A model generated the notes under the pieces. The model had not been told where the DNA came from, did not search any database, and saw nothing but the letters and a program-made list of their open reading frames with translations. The position numbers and the translations under genes were made by a program. 27,625 nt of DNA from Chromera velia (Eukaryota > Sar > Chromeraceae), in the NCBI GenBank assembly GCA_018398765.1, contig JAHBMJ010000131.1:28539-56163 (forward strand), read 5' to 3'. Below, in pieces: positions 1 through 10,441 of this stretch (position 1 is its first letter; each line of letters begins with the position of its first letter).

Positions 1-59
<59 letters not shown>

Positions 60-86
60 GTGTGTGTGTGTGTATGTGTGTGTCTC
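1..86. repeat. (TG)n microsatellite
   Basis: Almost pure TG dinucleotide repeat with a few TA interruptions. It begins at the window edge, so its full length is unknown. Open frames across it are poly-Cys/Val artefacts and not genes. Confidence 0.97.
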
Positions 87-519
87 CCACCTTCTCTCTC
101 TTTGTTTTTTTTCTTTGCGCCCAACGCAGGTTGCACCTTCAGAGATAGAATCGGACTCTTCTGCCGTAATGTCTGCAGTCAACGCAGAGGGAAGACGACG
201 AAAAAGAATCAAAAAGAGGAAAGGAAAGAAACAGAGATGCAGTGAGAGAAAAAAACGAGAAGGGCGTTTGCTTGCCTCGGCTTGCCCTGAGTCTGATTGC
301 TACTGGGATGTTAGTAGATGTTAGCTCGGGACTGAGCGGGGCGGAGCGGGGATTCTGAATCAGGAGGATCCTTGTCTGAGAGCGATATATTTCTTTCTCT
401 TCGAAGGCAGGAAGCGGTGGCCAATTGAAAAACCGCGTTGGGATGGGGCTTCAGGGCAGCAAAAATGGCGCAAAATGACGCAAAGAGTTCTTTCTGAGCA
501 CTACATAGAACCAGAGTGT
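87..519. other. Non-coding, mixed composition
   Basis: Pyrimidine-rich sequence follows the TG repeat, then a purine-rich stretch around 180-270. Short frames on both strands have no recognisable domain and no convincing splice pairs. I see no gene here. Confidence 0.5.
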
Positions 520-1367
520 TCAATTTTTCCTACAATTTTATTATCTTTGTCATAGCAATTAAACTTTACTTTAAAAATTAAGATACGTACATCTTCAAAA
601 ACTTTTTTAGTATTTTACTGAATGATTGCCGACTTTTGCCCAGCACCGAAGGCGCTAGGCCGAAATTTGCCTAAAGTTGAAAGTTCAAAACATCAGTTGG
701 GTCATGGTATCCCGGGGGCACAAAGCTTTCTAAAATAGTGCAAAAATCCGCATGTTACAGTCTGACAGTCAATGCGGAGGGGATTGGGGGTAAGTGTCTA
801 TATGTATAAAAACTGGGGCTACCCCTACGGCTACCCGGAAAAATAGGATTCGTTATGGAAATTAAGACTCGAAAGAAGTTAAATTTTGGATTTGGCTTTA
901 GAAATTAACGCTTTGTCAGATTCTGTTTAATCCTAGGTTTGATCATAGAAGAGGTCGATTACTATCGATTGGACATTGATAAATTTACCATCACCATGTA
1001 TATATACTAATTTTGAAAGTTGATGCTTATAGTTGAAGAAAGTTGAAGTTCATATTTGAACCCGAAGTAACCTGAAGCATCCCAAAAGATTTTCTTAAAA
1101 GTATTATTAAAGTGATTAGAGAGGTGAGATATAGGGTGAAATCACTATAGTGAGATCACTTCTAGGATTCCTTGTACTTTGCAGTGCATTAACTCAAAAA
1201 CTAAGTTCAACTCTAGGCTTTAGCTTCAAGTCAGTCGGCAAGGCTATATCCACAGCTATATAGGCACTGCATAATGGACATTAAATATGACTATTTATAT
1301 AATCTTTTATTAAATCTGTCACTAGATCTGTTAATGACTGTCATAATAAGTTATTGAAAGCTTTCTG

Positions 1368-1404
1368 CATGCCACTGCCGCACTGCGGCCACTGGCAGTG
1401 CATG
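1368..1404. repeat. Hairpin-forming inverted repeat
   Basis: CATG, a one-base bulge and CACTGCC pair with GGCAGTG and CATG across a 14-base loop. It is a GC-rich stem within an AT-rich island. A related half-motif CACTGCCAGTG lies near 1872. Function unknown. Confidence 0.6.
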
Positions 1405-1785
1405 TAAGGTATACTTTATTATATAGTTCATTACTAGGTTCATTAACGTATACACTGGGTTTAAGATAGTATAATATATGCTAAAGAATGTTCGGTGGAA
1501 TATTGTGATGATCAGTGCTTTTTTATTTAAATTTGTATACTGTATCCCAATCGATTATCTAGTCGATTAATTATTATAGATTATTATCGATATATGAGAG
1601 GTGGATCTGGCCTAATCTGTCAAATCCTTGGTGAAATGTCTGGAAAAAAAGTCTAGTTACCAGACAATGCGGCCGCTAGTATGGCTGGGACATTTTGATC
1701 TACCTTTTTGCACAAAAAATCAACTTATAATTTTAAAAAGGTCTGGTTAGTCGATCTCAAGAAGCGATATAGTGCTCTTGGGCAT

Positions 1786-1806
1786 GGTGCCCCCAGCTAG
1801 GGCACC
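1786..1806. repeat. Perfect 7-bp stem, 7-base loop hairpin
   Basis: GGTGCCC at 1786-1792 is followed by a 7-base loop and GGGCACC at 1800-1806. The match is exact. No T-run follows and no gene lies nearby, so it is not called a terminator. Confidence 0.6.
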
Positions 1807-2457
1807 CCTAAATATCCCTAAATCATTGTGTCACCGACTCTATGATAGATTCACACTACAATTTCACAGTCACTGCCAGTGTATATAAAACTGAAAATTT
1901 ATGTAGAAAGCGGGTTTAAAGCACTCATAGAAGCAAACATTAACTTGTAAAGCTCTTTAACATTTTTTAAATTTTCTTTTCTCAACTATGAAAAACGTCC
2001 GGTTGTGCCAGTGAAAAATACTTGAAAAAATGGTTAAGGATTTGTTATAATAATTTCATGCTAGATTTCATGCATAAGGTATGGTTTAGGATTTGTCTTG
2101 TAGAAGTTTTTATATTTTCATAAATTGTAATTCTACCTGTTAAGCCTACAACCCATCCCTCCATGTCGATCCTTTGTCCTCCTCCTAGGTTTGTGCACAT
2201 CTTTGACAGCGGGATCCTAGCTGGCATATTGATGAAACAGATATCATCATGATATCATCATCTTATCCCTTCTCCAGTTTCTTCTCTCCTCCTTGTTCAA
2301 CCCGCGCCCTCGCCTTGTCCTTCCTGAACTCCTTGTGTCGGCATCCCTTTCTCAGCTTCCCCATTCACCCGATTGCGTTTCACCATCTGATCCATCTCCC
2401 CGGCTGCAGGGCTCGCACCTGACTCTGCTTTTCTCTTCAAAAGAGGTGAAGTCTCTG

Positions 2458-2580
2458 GAGCGACCTGTGGAGCCTGTGCAGAGACCTGTGGAGCCTGTGC
2501 AGAGACCTGTGGAGCCTTTGAAGAGACCTGTGGAGCCTTTGAAGAGACCTGTGGGGCCTTTGAAGAGGCCTGTGGGGCCG
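2458..2580. repeat. 21-bp minisatellite, about six copies
   Basis: The unit is close to GAGACCTGTGGAGCCTTTGA, repeated head to tail, with drift from GTGC to TTTG to GGGGCC variants along the array. Because 21 is a multiple of three, several frames on both strands stay open as heptapeptide repeats such as RPVEPLK. Frames about 115-120 codons long cross it (roughly 2293-2700), but they overlap each other on both strands and none carries a domain. I treat them as repeat artefacts. Confidence 0.9.
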
Positions 2581-2867
2581 TCCGTGTGCGCCCAGAACCG
2601 TTTGTGCAAGGAGGATGGACGGAAAGAACGGACAAGAGGTGCAATTACATGAGCACCGACATCGGATAAATTGCTGCCAGCTATTTCGTTTCTCTTCACT
2701 CTTCAGTGTGATCATTGAGTAGAGTAGAGTAGCAGCTTTATAGACACAAAGCAGCTTTGCCGTGAAACGCTGCAGAAGAGCGCGCAGCCCTTCCAGCCCC
2801 CCGATCAGTCTCGATGATAAAGACTGATTCTGCAAGCCAGATCTGTTGCCCTGCTTCTCTCCGGCCC

Positions 2868-3425
2868 TGCTGCACAATTCTCTTTTCTCCTCTCCCGCTG
2901 CTGCACAATTCTCTTTTCTCCTCTCCCGCTGCAGCACAATTCTCTTTTCTCCTCTCCCGCTGCTGCACAATTCTCTTTTCTCCTCTCCCTCTGCTGCACA
3001 ATTATCTTTTCTCCTCTCGCGCTGCTGGACAATTCTCTTTTCTCTTCTCGCGCTGCTGCACAATTCTCTTTTCTTCCCTCCCGCTGCTGCACAATTCTCT
3101 TTTTTCCCCTCCCTCTGCTGCACAATTCTCTTTTCTCCTCTCCCGCTGCTGCACAATTCTCTTTTCTCCTCTCCCGCTGCTGATCAATCCTCTTTTCTCC
3201 TCTCCCGCTGCTGAACAATTGTCTTTTCTCCTCTCCCACAGCTGAACAATTGTCTTTTCTTCCCTCCCGCCGCTACACAATTCTCTTTTCTCCTCTCCCG
3301 CTGTTGATCAATCCTCTTTTCTCCTCTCCCGCTGCTGCACAATTCTCTTTTCTCCTCCCCCGCTGCTGATCAATCCTCTTTTCTCCTCTCCCGCTGCTGA
3401 ACAATCCACTTTTCTCCCCTCCCGC
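2868..3425. repeat. 31-bp minisatellite, 18 copies
   Basis: Eighteen tandem 31-bp units are close to TGCTGCACAATTCTCTTTTC followed by TCCTCTCCCGC, and a decayed 19th follows. Variant subtypes (GATCAATCC, GAACAATTG, TTCCCTCCC) recur at non-adjacent positions, as expected from unequal exchange within the array. Since 31 is not a multiple of three, every frame reads all three phases and yields 31-residue protein periods, open on both strands. The units are direct neighbours without spacers, so this is not a CRISPR array. It is probably non-coding. Confidence 0.95.
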
Positions 3426-4382
3426 TGCCGTATGTTTCTCTTTTCTCTGACTTGTGCCGTGTCGCACTGTTCCGCTGCCCCCCTTGTGTTCTCTGAGACC
3501 TGTTTGTCTTGCATAGCCAACGGATTCACAGATGTGACATGGGAGAAGTTTCAGTAGAAGGCGCCGTGCTTCTACTGATGCGTCCCCACGAAGCGTCTGC
3601 GTCTTGGAACGTTTCTACGGCGCTGCGTCTAATCGATCGAAGACTTTGGTATATTTGCTTCAGGAGAGATTCAAAAGAAAGACTGGATGCAAAAGCGCTG
3701 ATCGTCATTGACCGGAAGTCCTTCGATCCACTTTGGGACAAACAAAACGACTATTTTTGTGGGGAGACTAGAGAAGGGACACATGCAAATCTGGAAGGGT
3801 TCGGCTCTTTGAGAAGAGAACAAAACCACTTCTTGCAATGACCCTCCAAGCTCCCGGAAGAGAGACGCTTCAGACCAAACATATGAATACTGTCGCAAAA
3901 ACTGATGCAAGACAAAAAGTGAGAACTAGAGAGAGGTGTACAGGGCCTTTCTCTTGTTTCAAGTGTTCTTCTGTTGCTTGAAGTTCTCCCTTCCGTCCTC
4001 CCTTCCTCCCTCCGTTCCTGCATGAATGCATGCATGCCTCCTCCCCCTCCCCCCGCCCTTCCTTTCTTCCTTCTTCCGTTGCTTGCTTGCTGGATTGTTT
4101 AAAATTTCTGCCCCCCTTCACCACCCATTTCCTTTCCGATCCTTTTCTTTGTCCTGTACCCTTTCACTCAGCTTGCGTCCCTTCCTCAATGTAGATATGC
4201 AACTCTAGTGTCAGACACTCAGTCTAGCTCTCACCGGTCGAGTTTGTTCGGGTTCTTCGAGTTGAACATTTTCTTGGTCTCAAGAAGGTCGTCTGCAGAC
4301 AGATGTCATACAGAACACCTTTTAATTTACAAGAAGCGACAAGTCGGTGATTTTCAAAATTGATGAAGTGCTTCTTCATGCA
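3426..4382. other. No recognisable gene; probably includes kinase 3' UTR
   Basis: One plus-strand frame (3509-3841, 110 codons) is open but has no recognisable domain and is matched by open frames on the other strand. Pyrimidine-rich DNA fills 3960-4190. The part nearest 4382 lies just downstream of the minus-strand kinase stop and probably contains its 3' untranslated region. Confidence 0.45.
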
Positions 4383-7093
4383 TCAAGGTGAATAATATTC
4401 CTTCGATAGCTCGCAGTTTTTCGCAGTCAGAGTGAGAGATCCAGGAGTCCCCATTATGAAGCGACTGTCAGTGCGGGACGTACTGCGTGTATGTATGTGA
4501 TCTGGCTCTTGTTTAGGTGACGTCTTCCTTCTCATTTCATCGAAACAGACAGTCATCCAAATTCGACCGTATTCCTCCGACTCATGCAGTGGTTCGTCAT
4601 GCTCCTTTTCGTTGTTGCTCGCTGAGTTGGCTCCATACACAAACGCACCAAAGAGAATTCCGAGGGCGTGATTTTTGAGCTGCTCTATGAACTCCTTTCC
4701 TTTCCTTTCCTTTTCCCTTCACGAGGACCCTGAGATCTGCGCTGTCAAGCAGGGCATCCTCAAGAGCTTCAAACCCGAAAATCTCCTCCAGTTCACTTTC
4801 TGCAGCAGTTGCATCAAGTTCGGATAGATACAGCGGAGACATGAGTCCATTAGCATGCAAGAGCAGTGCGAAATTTTCTTTTGCTCATTTCAGGCAGACA
4901 GAGAGTTCGACAACGCATGCAGACAGACAAAGGGCTGGACGGGTGGGACGTAAACGGACTGAAGCATACACTTTTTTTGCGCATCTCTTCATCTGGGGGG
5001 GGGCAGTCACACGCACATGCACCGGTGAGAGCTAGACTGAGTGGATGACACTAGAGTTGAGAAGAAATCAAAAAGGAGCTGACGACAAAGCGAGCTGATC
5101 TGATGGGATGCAACAGCAGAGGGGGTGGAGGCACTTGAAAAGATTGCGTTTCTTCTGAAGGGGCTCCTGGAGGAAAAGCCCGAGGATCACCGGTCGCTCC
5201 AAACCTGTATCGAGCACAAGTTCTTCGCAATCCGAGACCCGGCAAAGCTGAACCTCACTTTCCTGGAGCAAGACGAGTCTCTGAAGAATGTACTCACTCT
5301 GTACGATGCAGTTGGACCCACCAGGCGTCTCGTCCGGGAACGTTAGGTTCAGCTTCTGCAGGTCTCGGACTCTGAAGAATTTGTGCTGGATGCAGGCTTC
5401 GAGCGACAGGCGGTCCTCCGGTTTTTCTTGCAGAAGCCCCTCGGGGAGAAATGCAATCTCTTCAAGTGCTTCCACCCCCTCTGATGATGCCATCAGATCA
5501 GCTCGCTTTCTCGTTAGCATGTTTTTGATTTCTTCTTTCTTGTTTTCCTTCCTCCGGACCCACTCTCGCACTGCTTGAACCCCCCCTTCAGGCATTGGTG
5601 ACTCACCCAAACACATTTCTGCAAGCACACAGCCAAAAGCCCATGAATCTAGCGGCTGTCCTTCACACTTTCCCCCCTCGAACACCTCTGGAGCCCTGTA
5701 TCTTTCATTCTGGATTCCGCCGGTTGGAGCCTCCGCCTTTTTGACCTGGAAGCTTCGGGCCATGCCAAAGTCAATAAGTCTCACGAAACCCTGTTTGTCT
5801 AGGACCACGTTGTTAGGTTTCTGCAAGGATAGACGGAGAAGAGGAGGGTGCAGGAGGAGCTTGAGTGGATTTGCCACACCTGCACGAGAGGATCCCTCAT
5901 TTGCACAGAGAAAACAGTTAAACGGGGCTGGGGAGTGGGGCAGAAAGGAAGTACAAATGCAGAAACAAAAGCTGAGGGCTGCCTGCAGGCAATGGCTCCA
6001 TGAATGACAGTCCAAGCAGACAAAAAGGCGAAAGTATTGGGTCAGACATGGAGATAGAAATGAACGGAAGCAAGTGGCATGACGAGGGGCGACGAAGAGA
6101 AATTAATTCAAACAGAAAGACAGGCGGAGAGACAGACAGACAAGGAAAGGTGAGGTGGCCAAACCGCAAGCTTGATGCAAAACGCAAACACAATCCACCC
6201 ACCACGTCCCTGTGGATAATTCCCTTCTTGTGGCAGGAGACAAGAGCATGTCCCAGCATGCCCGCCTTCACTCGAATCTGCAGTTCAAGAAAAGTGCCAT
6301 CCATGCATTGCTTGAGATACGTCTCGAGAGCTATTCTTTGTATTACACTTGTCTCAATGAACTGATAGAAATTATGAACGGCTGGGGTCATCGTGTTCGG
6401 GTGCGCTCAGCATGCAATTGGCGGACTGACATACCAGAATGTCACAATGAGTCTCTTTGGGAAAAAACGGAATTCTCATTTCGTTTCTTGACTCCACGAA
6501 AGTCGAGGCTTTGAATCATGACCGGAAGAATTAAAGAATCATTGTGCTTCCACTTCTCTGACCCTTCTAAGTGACCACAGAGGTCCGTTCAACGACTCCC
6601 AGGCCGTGACGCCACCATCCTCCAGAACCAGAAACCTGCAGACGAAATGGGTGAAAATGAAGTGAAGTAGACGGTTCGCATCGAGAGGCTTGCAACTCTT
6701 TTTCATTCGAAGTGTTGCTCGCATGTTGTGTTGCCTGAAATGTTGCTTGACATAAATATTGACTGACACGTCGAGGCAGCCAAAGTCGGGGACCCGTCCA
6801 TCTGCCAGGAGAGGGATTTCTGAGAGCCGTCGAATAGCTTGAAAGCCCCCGTGTTCTTTCTCCATACAGATGAAGTAGTCTAAGATCTTTCCGACAGTGG
6901 GGACACTCCGCACGTGATACAGACTTCTTACTTCTCTCAAAGACATTTTTGCCCGTTGCACGTTCGTGAAAGCTCCTCTGATTCTCTTCAAAATAACATG
7001 CCCCATGCCCCCCTTCAGTGCTGCTTTGAACGCCGTCCCGTAAGAGCCTTTGCCCACCCTCTGCAGCGGTACGTTCCAGTCAATTGTGTCCAT
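4383..7093 (-). CDS. Protein kinase (eukaryotic Ser/Thr-type), five-exon model
   Basis: Predicted protein kinase that transfers ATP phosphate to protein substrates. The model reads 7093-6768, 6635-6563, 6361-6203, 5820-5298 and 4799-4383, with splice phases 2, 0, 0 and 1 matching at each join. All core motifs are present: glycine loop GKGSYG (residues 14-19), ATP-anchoring Lys36 in VILK, helix-C Glu54, hinge FLVLEDGG after the first intron, HRDVKPNN split exactly by intron 3 (183-190), DFG (203-205), APE (229-231), then DSWAFG and PEDRLSLEACIQHKFF near the end of the C-lobe. An active enzyme is therefore expected; I cannot assign the kinase group or substrate. Exon 4 ends at a consensus donor (GTGAGT). 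Reading straight through it instead keeps the frame open to 5068. The last exon changes frame in a GGAAA-rich tract (about 4692-4727), so it contains either a tiny intron or an indel. The acidic tail beyond the kinase fold is unrecognised. Confidence 0.85.
5058..5281 (+). pseudogene. Inverted, broken copy of the kinase C-lobe exon
   Basis: On the plus strand this stretch repeats the kinase segment encoded on the minus strand at about 5325-5545, covering the region from the EEIK helix to LNLTF. For example, KPEDHRSLQTCIEHKFF here matches KPEDRLSLEACIQHKFF in the gene. A 4-base length difference after the RADLM motif breaks the frame, so this copy cannot encode the kinase C-lobe. It lies entirely within intron 4 (4800-5297) of the kinase gene. 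The many substitutions show that the duplication is not recent. Confidence 0.85.
5058..5545. repeat. Large inverted repeat, about 215-bp arms
   Basis: The left arm (about 5058-5281) and the right arm (about 5325-5545) are reverse complements with roughly three quarters or more identity by eye. They are separated by a loop of about 45 bases. The right arm is kinase coding sequence and the left arm is intronic. The predicted 5' splice site of intron 4 (5296-5297) lies in the loop. Confidence 0.85.
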
Positions 7094-7490
7094 TTGCAGA
7101 CTTCACGAAATGTTCGACAGGATCGAATGAGCGCAAGATCGATGTGCTTTGGGCTGTCCGCTGTGTACAAATCAAGGCAAACCAGAGAGCTTCAGTGTCT
7201 GACTCTTACCCGAAAGCCACAACCCTGATCGCGGGGTCAGCCGGACTGGGTATGCGGTATCATGTTTATGCACACTCAATTTGAAGAAGGTGAGGATTGG
7301 TAGATTCAGAGGTATCGCAGACTCCTGAAATGAAAGTCACGGACGATACGTACAGAGACAGTATTTTCGTCTTGATGTGCATCTGTAAATGTATAGAGGG
7401 CTCTCCAGGGTATGTATGGGGCTCATACTGCAAAAGTCTGCCAAAAGACAACAGATCGAATCAAGCGAAAAAAAAGAGAGCAAATTAATT
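7094..7490. other. Upstream region of the kinase, no gene seen
   Basis: This is the sequence 5' of the kinase start and should hold its promoter and 5' untranslated region. No TATA-like or other motif stands out. Short open frames on both strands look like chance. Confidence 0.4.
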
Positions 7491-8478
7491 AATTAATGCA
7501 ATTAATACATGCAGATGCATGCACGTATAGGTACACGTATATATATATATATATATATATACGCATGCAATGGCCCCGGAGGGCGGAGCGTGGCTTGGAG
7601 CGTGTTCGCACGGAGCTCCCGTACGGGGGGCACTTACACCGCGCGAAGATCGACTTATTGCAGAACCGAATGCATTTAAAATTATGATATTTAAAACGGG
7701 GAAAGTGCATGCATGGCTCTTAAAAATTAAACGCTCATTAAAAATTTAAGCAATTTTGAGTGAATTTTGAGTTTCTGGCGGATTTTGAGTTTTTAAATTT
7801 TCTTTTCAGTTTTCCGCACACCGTGGTTAGCCAGAGCCTAAGTAGTGGCTCACCAGCTTTAACCACCTCAATTCAATTCAATTCAATTACAGATCATAAG
7901 ATTTAGATCATACATGGCCCTACAGAGGGCAGAACTTAGAATTAATATATTCTGTCTGGAGCTTTTAGAGTTGCGAACAAAACGCTTAGCTCTATAACTG
8001 GAGGTACATTTTGAATGCAGTGTCTGTAACTTTAACCCAAGAATCAATCTATTGTTCGTGCGCATTTTTGCGTGAAAAGCAAAAGTGGACTTTGTGCATC
8101 CTTGCCTAGGTCCTCGTGGAGGGTAGCTCGGGTAAATCCGAAGCCATAAGAAGCGATAAGAAGTATCGGAAATAATATGGATTTTTTTTTTAAAAAATTA
8201 TTTTTAGAGGCATTGACTTAAAGTTTATTCCTAGCGTCTGGCCTATACGTCTTTCATCTCTTCCTTCTGTCCTGGTTACTGCTCTTGCTGCTAGCTCTCT
8301 CTCTCATACGACCTTATACTTGATGCTCCTCCATCTGAATGCCTTCTTTGGTATTTGCAAATTCACATAAAAATTTTATGTAAACCTGATTTTGAAGTAA
8401 TAGTGTACAAATAAACTTTTCTGTTTAACTTACTGGTATTAATGCAAAAAACTACAAGTTAAATGATAGTAATAGTAG
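7491..8478. other. AT-rich island 2
   Basis: AT-rich DNA leads up to the 5' end of the truncated LINE. It contains an (AT)n run at about 7538-7561, three repeats of a TTTTGAGT motif near 7755-7800 and a (CAATT)4 run near 7868-7887. There is a small GC-rich patch at 7568-7650. There is no convincing open frame. Confidence 0.55.
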
Positions 8479-10299
8479 TTTAATCAGCTTGGCTTCAGAC
8501 AGGGGGTAGGGACAAGGGAGGCCTTCACTGCTCTATCTTCATTAATTCTCAGCTCTAAAAACAAGAAGAGCCCTCTGATTGCCGCGTTTGTTGATTTCAG
8601 CAAGGCGTTTGATACAGTTCCTCGGGTCAAAGTGTTAGAGAGGCTCAGGGAGGAAGGGGTAAGCCAAGCCAATGTTTGGATGATTCATTCGATGTATAGT
8701 CAGGTGAAGGCTCGGGTGGATGGGGCAACAGAATGCTTTCCAGAAGGCGGAGGAGTGAAACAAGGCGATCTTCTCTCTCCTCTCCTCTTTCTTCTTTTCA
8801 TCAACAATCTACATAAGTCTGTCAGCTCCGATAATGAAAACAGGAATCAAAGCTCGGCTGGGGATACTGATAGAGAGACTCCTATCAGACTGTGTAACGT
8901 TTTAATCGAAAGCATCGGGTACGCTGACGACCTTGTTCTGTTTGCCCACAGTGCTTCAGACTTGCAGAAAAGTCTGTCTCGCCTCGAGAACTATTGTAAG
9001 GAGCACGGCCTGAAGGTGAATTTAAAAAAAATAAAAGTTATGCGTCTCTCCTCCCCCCATCCCGACCTAGTGCCCCGGACCCCTTTTTTTTATGAACTTC
9101 AAGGCAGACCAGTGGAAGCGGTGAGTAAATATAAGTATTTGGGCAACTGGGTTTTTGAGGGCGGGGACCTTAGCAAGACAGTCGAAGCCCGCATTGAGGT
9201 GGCAAAGAAGGCACTGGGGGCTGTGTTTGGTACTCTCTCTTCTTTGGGCTTTGTTTCTTCCTTTTCTAAAATTACTTTGTTCAAGGCCTTCTGGCTGCCA
9301 GTTATGCTGTATGGACTGGAAACGATCCCGCTGAGAAAGACAGATATTGCTTGCCTCGATGCTTTACAATTAGGTTTTGTTCGATGTTGTTTTGGTCTTT
9401 TTTATCACTCCTTTGTTTTGCCTTCCCTTCTCTTTCTCTCTCTTGAGCCATTTAGTTCTCTACTTGGTAAGCTGAGTGGGGGCTTCATCCAATGCATCAA
9501 ATCGATCGACCGTGCTCTACCCCGGGCAGTGTGGAATGAGTGCTTGGCTGGCTTGTGCGAACCTTTCGTTAAGACAGTAAAATGGCTGGCCGTTCCATTA
9601 GATTGCTCCCTTTTATGGCATCCATTGCCAAGCACAGTGGGGGATAAGTTTAAAAAAAAGGGCAAGGATAGAAGGAAAAGGGCGGTGAAAAAGATCGTGG
9701 AGGGTACCTGGCTGTCCGACTGGTTGAAAAAAGAAACTAGGAATGTTAGAGACAGAGACAGAATTTTCCCCCGCCTTGCAGATCTCTCCCCTTTCCAGTC
9801 AGAGAATCCAACCAGACAGCGTTTGGCCATACACCTTCTGTGTGAAAGGAAATGGCGTCCGAGAAGTGAAATAATAGAGTGCAGTGTTGAACCTCTGCCA
9901 AAGAGTCTGCTGCAGTCCTCTGCAGGCTTCCGTACGCTTTTTAGGGCTCTCACAGGGGGGGATATAGATAGAACCCAACCAGAACGGCTGTGCAATAAAT
10001 GTTTGTCCCCCTCACGTATGATCAAAGATGAGGTTCATGTCCTGACGGAGTGTAAAGACACAGAAAGGGAACGGAACAGGCTGAAAGAACTGTACGAAAT
10101 TGTGAAGCAGAAAGCGCCCATTGACATAAGAATACAGATTGCACAACGCGTTGCAGGTGCAACCGGGAGGGGCACTTCTAATAATGAGAAGAAAATGAAG
10201 GATATGGTGTTGCTGTTGTATACAATTCTGCCTAGAAGCGGTTCCAAAGCTATAGCCGACTGTCTCAAGAAGGTCCATTCTGTCGATAAGGCAAGTTGA
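8479..10299 (+). CDS. LINE reverse transcriptase ORF, start missing
   Basis: RNA-dependent DNA polymerase of a non-LTR retrotransposon. The open frame enters at 8479 with no initiator, so it is a fragment even though no stop interrupts it. In order it shows the FRQGVGTREA finger region, motif A (FVDFSKAFDTVPR, first catalytic Asp), motif B (GGGVKQGDLLSPLLF), motif C (YADD at 8920-8931, catalytic Asp pair), a motif D region with GLKVNLKK, and the thumb KYLGNWVF. The C-terminal part ends with a zinc-knuckle-like CNKC-x-H-x4-C pattern (DEVHVLTEC). The lack of stops over 600 codons suggests a fairly recent insertion. A shorter translation starting at GTG 8632 would lose motif A. Confidence 0.92.
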   Translation, partial: FNQLGFRQGVGTREAFTALSSLILSSKNKKSPLIAAFVDFSKAFDTVPRVKVLERLREEGVSQANVWMIHSMYSQVKARVDGATECFPEGGGVKQGDLLSPLLFLLFINNLHKSVSSDNENRNQSSAGDTDRETPIRLCNVLIESIGYADDLVLFAHSASDLQKSLSRLENYCKEHGLKVNLKKIKVMRLSSPHPDLVPRTPFFYELQGRPVEAVSKYKYLGNWVFEGGDLSKTVEARIEVAKKALGAVFGTLSSLGFVSSFSKITLFKAFWLPVMLYGLETIPLRKTDIACLDALQLGFVRCCFGLFYHSFVLPSLLFLSLEPFSSLLGKLSGGFIQCIKSIDRALPRAVWNECLAGLCEPFVKTVKWLAVPLDCSLLWHPLPSTVGDKFKKKGKDRRKRAVKKIVEGTWLSDWLKKETRNVRDRDRIFPRLADLSPFQSENPTRQRLAIHLLCERKWRPRSEIIECSVEPLPKSLLQSSAGFRTLFRALTGGDIDRTQPERLCNKCLSPSRMIKDEVHVLTECKDTERERNRLKELYEIVKQKAPIDIRIQIAQRVAGATGRGTSNNEKKMKDMVLLLYTILPRSGSKAIADCLKKVHSVDKAS

Positions 10300-10441
10300 G
10301 GCGAATCGATCCGATTGGTATGCAGGCTTCCTCATCTCCCCCCCCCATGAATGTGTGCTCTGGGTTGTCCTCAAAGCCTTGCTAGTGGCTTGGGATTTGG
10401 CGTCGCTAAATCTAGGATTTAACCCTCAATCATCATCATCA
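8479..10441 (+). mobile_element. 5'-truncated non-LTR retrotransposon (LINE)
   Basis: A LINE copy that has lost its 5' end, including any endonuclease domain. The reverse transcriptase frame begins abruptly after an in-frame TAG at 8476-8478 and stays open to 10299. About 140 bases of 3' untranslated sequence follow and end in a (TCA)n tail at about 10427-10441. Loss of the 5' end with a simple 3' repeat is the usual product of target-primed reverse transcription. No target-site duplication could be seen, because the 3' flank is another tail fragment. Confidence 0.9.

Larger units (their letters stand above)
520..2290. other. AT-rich island 1, no gene seen
   Basis: The composition falls abruptly to AT-rich and there is no long open frame on either strand. 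Scattered GC-rich words form local hairpins at 1368-1404 and 1786-1806. The block resembles decayed mobile DNA, like the other AT-rich islands in the window (around 7.5-8.5, 12.8-13.15, 21.1-22.2 and 25.2-26.1 kb), but I cannot name an element. Near 2240-2262 is a short (ATC)-rich stretch that could be a decayed LINE tail. Confidence 0.55.

Noticed and set aside
2868-3425. CRISPR-like array
   Set aside because: The 31-bp units abut with no unique spacers and the genome is eukaryotic with introns. It is a minisatellite.
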